Source: CAYLNH01 sp964384625 (GTDB taxonomy: Bacteria > Verrucomicrobiota > Lentisphaeria > JABSQK01). Taken from it: DNA of 28,221 bases. The stretch lies in the NCBI GenBank assembly GCA_964384625.1, contig CAYLNH010000066.1, positions 1 through 28,221 on the forward strand, given 5' to 3'. Both the position numbers and the translations under genes were made by a program. The notes below the pieces were generated by a model, which made no database searches, was not told the DNA's origin, and saw only the letters and a list, made by a program, of their open reading frames with translations. Positions 1 through 6,183 of the stretch are shown here, piece after piece. How positions within the stretch are numbered: the first letter of the stretch is position 1; every line of letters starts with the position of its first letter.

Positions 1-152
1 TATCTGATTCAACCCCCTGAGAATCACACCCCCGGAGCTAGACACGACACACACTACTGAAGTACAGCGAACTCAACGGCTTTTCAGTTGCTCAGTGGAC
101 TCTGTGCATTCCTTGCTCCCTGGCTCCCGCGGAACTGCAGTGGTGGAGCCAG

Positions 153-1640
153 TTGTGCAATGCGGAGAAGTACGATTTCCCGTTTGACCTATGGGATGAA
201 AGCTATCTCCGGTCAGTGTTGGAAAGTGAGGAAGGACGAAGTTTGCGGCAGCTGTACTTTGGTTCATCACCGAAACCAGGTGTCACATTTGGAGTTAGCT
301 ACGACAGCTCCAGACCGGTGGTAACTGTCTCGGGGACGTTCTGCTTCAAGGTGGATATGGACTTTGGCTCTACTTCTGATTCACTGATCGACCGAATCGT
401 GGAGAAGATCAGGCAGGAGGCAAAGACCGCCAAGCGCGATATTCTTGATGGCAAGCGGGAAGGTTGTATTGAGCTTCTGCTCAGCCTGACAAAAGAGGAA
501 GCAGCTCTGCTTTTCAGGGCGATTGGGGAGGGGAAGTTCGATGAGTTCCATGTCCGTCCTGAGCAGTGCAGTTTTGTCGCAGATGGTGTGGAGAGCTGTC
601 AACTTCCTGAAATCAGAACTGGAAGACGTGCTACCAGCTCGCGCCTGATGTCACTATTGTCAGACGACATCTGCATAGATATGGGCTTCCCGACCAGTCT
701 TGTCTCCGTTCGTGGCCAAGGGGTAGCGCTGGACGAGCCATCTCTGGTCGCGGTCAGCAGTGATACCGGCGACGTTCTGGCGGCGGGCGAAGAAGCCTCC
801 CGGATGCTAGGTCGTGCTCCTGGCACGATTCGCGCACTGCACGTGACGGTGGATCTGATTGCTGATGATCCCAGACCCTTTGAGGCGATGATTCGCCACC
901 TCATCGGGAAAGCGAAGAAGCGGACAAAGCCACTGCCCCCCCGGCTGATCATCGCCATTCCGCCAACTGTTACTGGCTCGAACTCGCAGAAAATCAAGGA
1001 AACTGCACTTCGTGCCGGTTGCCGAGAAGTCATTGCCCTGAAGGAACCTGTTGCCATCGCTCTGGCGATCGGTGCGCACATACCTGCTGCAACCGGGAAA
1101 ATGATTGTGGACATTGGGGCCACCAAGACAGAAATCATCGTCATCTCTTTGAGCGGGATCGTAGAATCTCGCCCCCTGAAAGTCGGTGATGAAACCATAG
1201 TCTCAGAAATCATCAAGCATCTCAAGCATTCCCACGGGATTCTTGTCGGCAGCTATACGGCCCAGACGGTGAAGGTCAAGATAGGTAGTGCTCTCCCTGG
1301 AGACAAAAGCGTCACGATGCAAGTGCGTGGTCGTGATCTAGAGGGTGGCTTGCCTAGAGACAAGAGCGTCACAGCGGATGAGATTTGCCGGGCAATTGCG
1401 GGACCCATCGCGTTGATTACAGATGCCATTCAGTCCACGCTGGAACGATGCCCCGCCGAATTGGCATCGGACCTAGTTGATGAAGGCATCACCCTCACCG
1501 GTAGCGGAGCAATGCTCGATGGGTTGGACCGGCATCTTGCGGCAGAAACCGGGCTTGCTGTTACAGTCGCTGATACACCTTCACATGCAGTAGTCCAGGG
1601 ACTGGAAATCTACGCTGAGAGTTTGGCAGGGCGGCGATGA
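153..1640 (+). CDS. Divergent MreB/actin-like protein with a ~165-residue N-terminal extension
   Basis: The C-terminal two thirds (from about residue 170) follows the MreB fold: DDICIDMG at the phosphate-1 position, a LALDEPS-like segment, an IIAIPP strand, ALKEPVAIALAIG around the expected catalytic Glu (298), MIVDIGATKTE at phosphate-2, KIGSALPG, VRGRDLEGGLP, and an LTGSGAMLDGLD adenosine-site loop. MreB filaments guide cell-wall synthesis at the membrane. Here the phosphate loops are altered: MreB has DLGTANT and DIGGGTT, this protein has DMGFPTS and DIGATKT, so nucleotide binding may be weak. Residues 1-165 match nothing I recognise. The frame is open from position 42 and has no ATG before residue 69. 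I chose TTG at 153, with GGTGGAG just upstream. Base composition is less GC-rich than in the rest of the window. The MreB relationship is secure; the function is not. Confidence 0.8.
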   Translation: MCNAEKYDFPFDLWDESYLRSVLESEEGRSLRQLYFGSSPKPGVTFGVSYDSSRPVVTVSGTFCFKVDMDFGSTSDSLIDRIVEKIRQEAKTAKRDILDGKREGCIELLLSLTKEEAALLFRAIGEGKFDEFHVRPEQCSFVADGVESCQLPEIRTGRRATSSRLMSLLSDDICIDMGFPTSLVSVRGQGVALDEPSLVAVSSDTGDVLAAGEEASRMLGRAPGTIRALHVTVDLIADDPRPFEAMIRHLIGKAKKRTKPLPPRLIIAIPPTVTGSNSQKIKETALRAGCREVIALKEPVAIALAIGAHIPAATGKMIVDIGATKTEIIVISLSGIVESRPLKVGDETIVSEIIKHLKHSHGILVGSYTAQTVKVKIGSALPGDKSVTMQVRGRDLEGGLPRDKSVTADEICRAIAGPIALITDAIQSTLERCPAELASDLVDEGITLTGSGAMLDGLDRHLAAETGLAVTVADTPSHAVVQGLEIYAESLAGRR

Positions 1641-1656
1641 GCCTTTACTGCGGATC

Positions 1657-1673
1657 GGGCGGCTGCGCCGCCC
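1657..1673 (+). terminator. GC hairpin after the MreB-like gene, also a repeat unit
   Basis: A perfect 7-bp stem (GGGCGGC, loop TGC, GCCGCCC) lies 16 bases after the stop codon. There is no T-run. The same GCGGCTGCGCCGC core recurs at 2191-2209 and 4495-4507, so it is either a weak terminator or a dispersed palindromic repeat. Confidence 0.4.
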
Positions 1674-1823
1674 TGTTGGTCGGTGAAGGTTAAGTTGCTT
1701 GCATGAGCCAGCTTAACTTCTAAATAGCAAAAATGTGGTCTTAGCGCAATTTTCGGGGGTATTAACGTTTTTCGCGTCTACGCATCCTGAGCGCGTGAGC
1801 AATGGTGATTGACTCCGGTCGGT

Positions 1824-1897
1824 GGTAACGTTGCACTACGCCGGGGTTACGCCACGGAGTGTCGTGCTACATTGTGCTGGCGGTGCCGCTTCGCGGG
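1824..1897 (+). repeat. 74-bp direct repeat, copy 1
   Basis: This stretch begins GGTAACGTTGCACTACG and ends GCCGCTTCGCGGG. It matches 4528-4601 in the same orientation with about five mismatches, and its first half matches 4618-4664. No gene is seen in 1674-1935. The stretch 1700-1760 is AT-rich but shows no clear promoter. Confidence 0.85.
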
Positions 1898-1957
1898 TAG
1901 CAAAGGCGCAGCACAGCTGCTGACAGTTCACAGCGATGGAAGCCTGCGTTCGGAATA

Positions 1958-2164
1958 ATGCAGGTGCCGCACGCTGGGGGCACCAACGGCTACATCACGT
2001 TGCTGGTTGTCGGTGGTCTATGGTTGATCGTCGCGATGATTATCACGGCCAGCCGCACCAAGTGCCGACCGAGGTTTTCGGTCATGAACGTTGGTATGAT
2101 CTTGGCTATCCTGATCAACCACATTGTCCAACTCGTCGGTATCTGGTCGATAGTCCACAGTTGA
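1958..2164 (+). CDS. Small membrane protein candidate, 68 aa, two hydrophobic segments
   Basis: I do not recognise the family. The frame encodes two hydrophobic stretches, about residues 13-31 (YITLLVVGGLWLIVAMIIT) and about 45-65 (VGMILAILINHIVQLVGIW), separated by a basic loop (RTKCRPR). That fits a two-helix membrane protein with the loop on the cytoplasmic side. No convincing Shine-Dalgarno precedes ATG 1958. The coding signal rests on hydrophobicity alone, since an overlapping frame (1936-2190) is also open. It lies between the 74-bp repeat and a GC hairpin, next to a toxin-antitoxin module, where small membrane proteins are common, but no functional link is shown. Confidence 0.35.
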   Translation: MQVPHAGGTNGYITLLVVGGLWLIVAMIITASRTKCRPRFSVMNVGMILAILINHIVQLVGIWSIVHS

Positions 2165-2190
2165 TGACCGAGGCGCCAAGCGCAAAGTGA

Positions 2191-2209
2191 GGGGCGGCTG
2201 CGCCGCCCC
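2191..2209. terminator. 8-bp GC hairpin between convergent genes, repeat unit
   Basis: Stem GGGGCGGC, loop TGC, arm GCCGCCCC, followed on the plus strand by GGGGTCGG. It sits between the small membrane protein and the 3' end of the minus-strand nucleotidyltransferase gene and could end transcription from either side. It shares its core with 1657-1673 and 4495-4507. Confidence 0.45.
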
Positions 2210-2239
2210 GGGGTCGGGCCTGGTAAGGATTTTGTTTTC

Positions 2240-3106
2240 TTACGATACCTCGTTCTGCCGCTCGCGGATACCCGCTGCAATCTCTGCCAGGCAACGACGT
2301 GCCTTACCGAAATCGCCGTGGCAGATACTGCGCAGGCGATGGGCGATTTCCACTCGCGACTGACTTTGCACTTCACGATCAAGAATACTGAGCACGCGCG
2401 CCGCAGACCCGGCGGATGCGATGTCGCCAAGGTCGCGCCCAAGCAATCGACTGGCCGCCAGCAAGAGGTCGCCGTCAACTGCAGGCAGAATGTCCGCATC
2501 AGCACCAGTGGACAACAGTCGAGGGCGATGGCCGGCGTCGAGATAGTTGCTGATGATGAACCCAATATCCCGGCTGTCCTTGCCGGCCCGATTGTGGGCG
2601 TTCTCATTGATCGCAATGGTCTTGAGCATGACCAACGCCGCCGGGTTTGCATAGGGCATGCCGGAACCGCCAGGCAAGGCCAGAATGTCGGCGGCCGCCA
2701 GACTGTCCAGGCATCCGGCAACGCTCCAGACGATGCCATCCCGCCAGGTCAATTGCTCGCCCTCGCTGATCTCGCCAAATGGCACGAGATCCAGTTCCAC
2801 CCCGTTCTCGTGTCGATGTCGCTCGGGGTGCGCGCCCGCATCCGGCACGCTGAAGCCGTGTCTGCACAATAGGCCCGACATCGCGTCATAGTCAGTCCAG
2901 GTCTGCAGCTCAACGAAGAGATCCACATCATCCGTTGATCGCGGCGCGGTGATGCCGAAACGGTGGTGGAAAGCGATGTCGCGGGCCATGGCGCCAACGA
3001 CCAGACCTGCCACGTTCGCTTCCGTCAGGACCTGCGCCAGACGGTTCAGCGTCTCAAGTTTGACCGGCTCAAGCGGTATCGATAATTGGTCGAAGGAAAT
3101 CTGCAT
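2240..3106 (-). CDS. Nucleotidyltransferase, AbiEii-like putative toxin of a type IV-like TA pair
   Basis: This 288-aa protein has a minimal nucleotidyltransferase core: VVGAMARDI (36-44) in the place of the usual GG/GA helix motif, TDDVDLFVE (58-66) carrying the two metal-binding aspartates D60 and D62, and ELDLVPF (104-110) with the third, D106. Later LKTIAINE and KDSRDIGFII resemble the K...RD...D pattern of AbiEii-family proteins. Members of that family transfer nucleotides, in some cases to tRNA, and act as toxins. An open frame continues upstream to 3286, but the family-like protein begins at ATG 3106, which overlaps the 3' end of the antitoxin gene by 38 bases, implying translational coupling. 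The antitoxin-first order fits AbiE modules. The fold is confident; toxicity is inferred from the pairing. Confidence 0.8.
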   Translation of the reverse strand: MQISFDQLSIPLEPVKLETLNRLAQVLTEANVAGLVVGAMARDIAFHHRFGITAPRSTDDVDLFVELQTWTDYDAMSGLLCRHGFSVPDAGAHPERHRHENGVELDLVPFGEISEGEQLTWRDGIVWSVAGCLDSLAAADILALPGGSGMPYANPAALVMLKTIAINENAHNRAGKDSRDIGFIISNYLDAGHRPRLLSTGADADILPAVDGDLLLAASRLLGRDLGDIASAGSAARVLSILDREVQSQSRVEIAHRLRSICHGDFGKARRCLAEIAAGIRERQNEVS

Positions 3107-4139
3107 AGATCCTTTCTGCCGCCTCGCGATTGCGATCGCTTCGGGTGGTCTGCAGGTCGGCATACACCAGCAGTGGGTGTACGCAGTCCCGCCGGTCTCG
3201 CCACGGACGGCCGGGCAGCGGCGCCAGAAGGAGAACATTTCCCCCGTCGTCCACCCGCTGCAGGCCGTACTCCACCGTGAAGTCATAGAGCAACTCGTCT
3301 GAGTACAGTGTCACGACCTCCGGGTGCAGGAAACCGTCCGTCATCAGACATGCTGCCGTCTCGCCCCCGAGTCGGATCGGCACGTCCTCCCAATCCACAG
3401 ACCGCCACCAATCAGTATCAGCCGTCTGCAGGTGAACCGCATTCCGGCGTTCGCGCCACTGCAGATATCCGTGAAGCCAGCGTTCCACCAGCGGCCGACG
3501 CTCCACCAGCAACCGGCTCCGGCTGTCTTCCACCAGGAATCCGCGCTCCTTCATCTCGGTGAATAGCGTGGACACGCTGGCCGGCGAAATACCTGCCGCA
3601 GCACTGATGGTCTTGTACGTGCTGTTCAACAGCGATCCGCCTGGATCCGCATCCAATGCCGGATCGGTCAGCAGCGCGAAGACGAGCTTCGTCCCGGCAT
3701 AGCCGAACAGGGGGCGTGTCGGCGGCTTCACCCGTCGTCTGGTCGGATCACTCTGTATGGGGTGGTCGGCAGCCGGGTCAAGCAACAGCAGCGAGTAAGG
3801 TATACCCAACCCGCGGTGCAGCTTGCGGACCATGTCCAGACTCAGCGTCCGCCGACCGTGCATCACCTCCGACACGCGGCTGGCGCTGCCGAGGTACGCA
3901 ACCAGATCCTTGGGCGCGAGCTTGAGCTGCCGCATGTAGTGGCGCAAGACATCGGCCGCCGATCGAAACTCCCGGGCCATCGCCCTTTCATCACAGTGCT
4001 CGACCAGGATGCGCAGCAACGCCAGTTCGTCGTCCTCAGCCGGGGTGCGTGTGCTCGCCGACAACGCCGCAATCCGCGCCACCGCCGCATTCAGTTCCGC
4101 CTTTGTCCGAATCACCTTCACCTGCGCAATAATTCCCAT
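3069..4139 (-). CDS. HigA-type HTH fused to an AbiEi-like antitoxin domain
   Basis: This 356-aa protein combines two antitoxin modules. Residues 1-120 match the HigA (COG5499) layout: an acidic helical lead-in (EDDELALLRILVEHCDE) followed by an HTH with LAPKDLVAYLGSASRVSEVMHGRRTLSLDMVRKLHRGLGIP. After a basic-proline linker (about 121-143), residues 145-205 look like a winged helix (YKTISAAAGISPASVSTLFTEMKERGFLV). The rest, ending HPLLVYADLQTT...AERIYADFL, resembles the C-terminal part of AbiEi-family antitoxins. The likely role is to repress its own operon through the palindrome just upstream and to neutralise the nucleotidyltransferase encoded by the overlapping downstream gene. ATG 4139 has no clear Shine-Dalgarno, so translation may be leaderless or weakly initiated. 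The HigA half is very clear; the AbiEi assignment is good but from memory of the family. Confidence 0.8.
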   Translation of the reverse strand: MGIIAQVKVIRTKAELNAAVARIAALSASTRTPAEDDELALLRILVEHCDERAMAREFRSAADVLRHYMRQLKLAPKDLVAYLGSASRVSEVMHGRRTLSLDMVRKLHRGLGIPYSLLLLDPAADHPIQSDPTRRRVKPPTRPLFGYAGTKLVFALLTDPALDADPGGSLLNSTYKTISAAAGISPASVSTLFTEMKERGFLVEDSRSRLLVERRPLVERWLHGYLQWRERRNAVHLQTADTDWWRSVDWEDVPIRLGGETAACLMTDGFLHPEVVTLYSDELLYDFTVEYGLQRVDDGGNVLLLAPLPGRPWRDRRDCVHPLLVYADLQTTRSDRNREAAERIYADFLRPIIDTA

Positions 4140-4155
4140 TTTGGTAACTGCATAT

Positions 4156-4174
4156 CATTACCAATATGGTAATG
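4156..4174. promoter_or_regulatory. Operator palindrome CATTACC-AATAT-GGTAATG upstream of the antitoxin gene
   Basis: A perfect 7-bp inverted repeat around a 5-bp AT centre begins 16 bases upstream of the antitoxin start codon. A further GGTAA half-site lies at 4143-4147. The surrounding 4140-4240 is much more AT-rich than the flanks. Placement in the promoter fits autorepression by the HigA-type HTH. Confidence 0.7.
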
Positions 4175-4237
4175 TATAGACTATTTCAACCATGATTATA
4201 GAAAAAACTACATAATTTTGCAGGAGATGAAATTTGA

Positions 4238-4432
4238 CTATAAATAGACAAACGCCGTCGTCTCTCCCAGCTCACCGCTCCGCGGATCACCCTTCCCCTG
4301 ATCATCCAGGCAGTGCAGCGAATGAAACACGACATACTCATCGGAGAGCCCTTTCTGGAACACCCCGAACAGCAGTTGTTCGGCATCGCTCTCCAACTTC
4401 TCCGAACACTCACTTCGGATCATTCTCGCCAT
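4238..4432 (-). pseudogene. Truncated NERD-domain gene, N-terminal 64 residues only
   Basis: The translation begins MARMIRSECSEKLESDAEQ and continues LLFGVFQKGLSDEYVVFHSL. This resembles the start of NERD-domain proteins (nuclease-related domain, often fused to UvrD-like helicases): a Met-Ile-Pro/Arg start, an AE..L...L...L.D.yvVFHS helix-strand, then a Gly-rich loop followed by a G-E-x-D motif. Here the frame degenerates at GELGETTAFVYL and stops at 4238, just where the AT-rich antitoxin promoter region begins. The catalytic core after the E-x-D strand is absent from the window. I infer that the gene was cut by arrival of the toxin-antitoxin module or by later deletion. Confidence 0.6.
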
Positions 4433-4494
4433 GGCCGATTCACCCGTCCGCTTGAAAGCGTTCCCAGTCAATCCCGATCCCCAAACCGGTACGT

Positions 4495-4507
4495 GCGGCT
4501 GCGCCGC
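4495..4507. repeat. Third copy of the GCGGCTGCGCCGC hairpin
   Basis: A 5-bp stem with TGC loop is followed by CCGGCGGGGTCGG, like the 2191 copy. It is directly upstream of the second 74-bp repeat copy, so hairpin and repeat may belong to one composite element. Confidence 0.55.
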
Positions 4508-4527
4508 CCGGCGGGGTCGGTCTACTT

Positions 4528-4601
4528 GGTACCGTTGCACTACGCTGGGGTAACGCCACGGAGTGTCGTGCTACTTTGTGCCGGCGGTGCCGCTTCGCGG
4601 G
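4528..4601 (+). repeat. 74-bp direct repeat, copy 2
   Basis: Matches 1824-1897 in the same orientation with about five differences, including the shared core CGCCACGGAGTGTCGTGCTAC. Together the two copies flank the small membrane protein, the TA pair and the NERD remnant. Confidence 0.85.
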
Positions 4602-4610
4602 GAGCTTGCG

Positions 4611-4686
4611 GGGATGACGTTGCACTACGCTGGGGTAACGCCACGGAGTGTCGTGCTACGTTGTGTTGTTTGGGATGACGTTGCAC
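4611..4686 (+). repeat. Partial third copy of the 74-bp repeat with a duplicated 15-bp edge
   Basis: Bases 4618-4664 repeat the first part of copy 2 almost exactly. The 15-mer GGGATGACGTTGCAC occurs at 4611-4625 and again at 4672-4686, where the third copy ends. This looks like a tandem or nested amplification of the element. Confidence 0.75.
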
Positions 4687-4694
4687 ACGGGACA

Positions 4695-4721
4695 CCCTTC
4701 GACGGGCTCAGGGCAGGCGGG
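4695..4721 (+). repeat. CTTCGACGGGCTCAGGGCAGG element
   Basis: This reads CCCTTCGACGGGCTCAGGGC followed by AGGCGGG. It matches my memory of a small repeat (CTTCGACnnGCTCAGGGCAGG) found in intergenic DNA of many environmental bacteria. It abuts the third repeat copy. Confidence 0.55.
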
Positions 4722-4779
4722 ACGATATGAAGAGGGAATTTGGTCGGTCTTGCCGGCTGGCGGCCAACAGGCTATATTC

Positions 4780-4965
4780 ATGGCCAGGATGAAGACAGAA
4801 CAAGCCACATTCTATTCGGCTGACGTTCTCTCGCCGTATAAGCGCGAGGAATGGGTTCGGCTGACCCCGCGGGAGCGCTTGCGTCGGTCGTGGCTCCTGC
4901 GCAAACGTCTGATTAATCGCAGGGCGATTCATGATCGAAAGCTTTTTCCAAAGCCTGCGCCGTGA
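4780..4965 (+). CDS. Small basic protein coupled to a nucleotidyltransferase, possible antitoxin
   Basis: This 61-aa, Arg/Lys-rich protein contains LTPRERLRRSWLLRKR and ends AIHDRKLFPKPAP. I recall similar short proteins ending HDRKLFP directly in front of nucleotidyltransferase genes, but they have no firm name. An open frame continues upstream to 4648 through the dispersed repeat, which I treat as non-coding. ATG 4780 (or 4789) is the first start past it, with AACAGG about 10 bases upstream. The last 35 bases overlap the next gene, so the two are very likely co-translated. By analogy with type IV modules the small first gene would be the antitoxin; this is inference. Confidence 0.65.
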   Translation: MARMKTEQATFYSADVLSPYKREEWVRLTPRERLRRSWLLRKRLINRRAIHDRKLFPKPAP

Positions 4966-5704
4966 GGGTGTTGCGTACCTGCTGATCAGCGGCCAGGCTA
5001 CGGTGCTGTACGGGGCCGCCACCTTTTCGGAAGACATTGATCTGTGGATCGACCCCACCCCCGCCAATTGCACTTCCCTGCTCAGCGCGCTTCGCTCACT
5101 GCAAGCCGCCTACTACAAGCTGACGCCGCCGCTCCAGGAGGAGTGCCTGAAACGCGGTCACGGTTTTCATTTTGCCATCCCGGATGACGATGAGGAAGCT
5201 GTTTATCTGGATGTCATAGGCCAGCCGCCGCGCGTCAACGGTTTTGCCGCGGCTGCGGCTGCGGCACGGCTGATGGCGACGGACTGGGGCGAGATCCCGA
5301 CCGCCAGCATTCGGGATCTGGTCGCATTGAAGCGTACGCAGCGACTGGCTGACTATCCTATTATCAGCCGACTGGTTCTGTGTTTTCTGCAGGAGCTTAG
5401 CTCGGTCACTGAAGAAGACGCTCTATGGGCGCTGGCGAACCTATACACTGTAGACGAGTTGCTGGAGGCGCTGGCGTGTCAACCGGCCCTGGCAGATTTC
5501 GCGGACGACGATGTTCAGCTGCTTTGCCGGCAGCAGGAAGCCGGTGAAATCGAAGAGGACCTGCGCCACGCGATCGAGACCGCATTGCTCGTCAGGATAC
5601 AGCAGTCACAGCGCGCTGACCGCGACTATTGGCGCGGCATCATTGCGGAACTTCGTGATCTACGCAGCCAAGGGATGCTGATGCCCACCGGGACTGCGGT
5701 TTGA
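4931..5704 (+). CDS. Second nucleotidyltransferase, AbiEii-like
   Basis: This 257-aa protein has a clear nucleotidyltransferase N-terminus: ISGQATVLYGAATFSEDIDLWI (19-40) gives the G-[GQ]-x-A helix and the two metal-binding aspartates D35 and D37, and YLDVIG (92-97) supplies the third, D94. DLVALKRTQRLADYPIISRLV resembles the post-core helix of AbiEii-like proteins. It shares little sequence with the 2240-3106 enzyme beyond the fold, so the window holds two separate families. It starts inside the preceding small gene (35-base overlap, AGGG upstream of ATG). Likely substrate and toxicity are unknown. Confidence 0.8.
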   Translation: MIESFFQSLRREGVAYLLISGQATVLYGAATFSEDIDLWIDPTPANCTSLLSALRSLQAAYYKLTPPLQEECLKRGHGFHFAIPDDDEEAVYLDVIGQPPRVNGFAAAAAAARLMATDWGEIPTASIRDLVALKRTQRLADYPIISRLVLCFLQELSSVTEEDALWALANLYTVDELLEALACQPALADFADDDVQLLCRQQEAGEIEEDLRHAIETALLVRIQQSQRADRDYWRGIIAELRDLRSQGMLMPTGTAV

Positions 5705-5742
5705 GGGGCAAGCGGGGGCTGACGGGCCGCCGTGCGGGCCGA

Positions 5743-5760
5743 AGCCCGGTGAACCGGGCT
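5743..5760 (+). terminator. Hairpin after the second nucleotidyltransferase gene
   Basis: Perfect 7-bp stem AGCCCGG, loop TGAA, arm CCGGGCT, about 40 bases past the stop codon. There is no T-run, so termination efficiency is uncertain. Confidence 0.45.
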
Positions 5761-5809
5761 GGGATTGGCCACTTCCATCACTATCGGCCGATCGGGTGCG
5801 CCTGCCTGA

Positions 5810-5865
5810 GCTTAACGGTTTCACATAAACCGACGTTAAGGGCACAAATCCGGAAACCGTTAAGC
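5810..5865. repeat. 12-bp perfect inverted repeat GCTTAACGGTTT / AAACCGTTAAGC
   Basis: Arms lie at 5810-5821 and 5854-5865, 32 bases apart. A related third copy (GCTTAAGGGTTTCC) occurs at 6051-6064. The 480-base gap 5705-6183 holds no supported gene: besides these it contains the hairpin GGCCGGC-GCA-GCCGGCC at 6131-6147 and an AT-rich TATAAT-containing stretch at 6081-6100 that could be a promoter for the next gene, without a convincing -35 box. Confidence 0.7.
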
Positions 5866-6183
5866 TTATGCTCACGCGAGGCCGTAATTCGGCCCTTCAG
5901 GCCTGTGTTTCAGGCCCAACCCAAGACCCGGGCCTGCAGCCCCCGCATGTCATGCTCACCAGACCTGACAGGCCAGGTCGTTCGGTGGCTCACTCTGGGT
6001 ACGATATCAACACCGGCCCGTTGGGCCTCTGAAGGAAGTCCTGAGGCTAAGCTTAAGGGTTTCCAAATCCGACATCTGAATGATATAATAGCCTATATTA
6101 TAACACCGGTTGGCTCTGGCCGACCACGTTGGCCGGCGCAGCCGGCCGAGTATAACATGCAGGCAACAGACAGGAGGCGTTCC

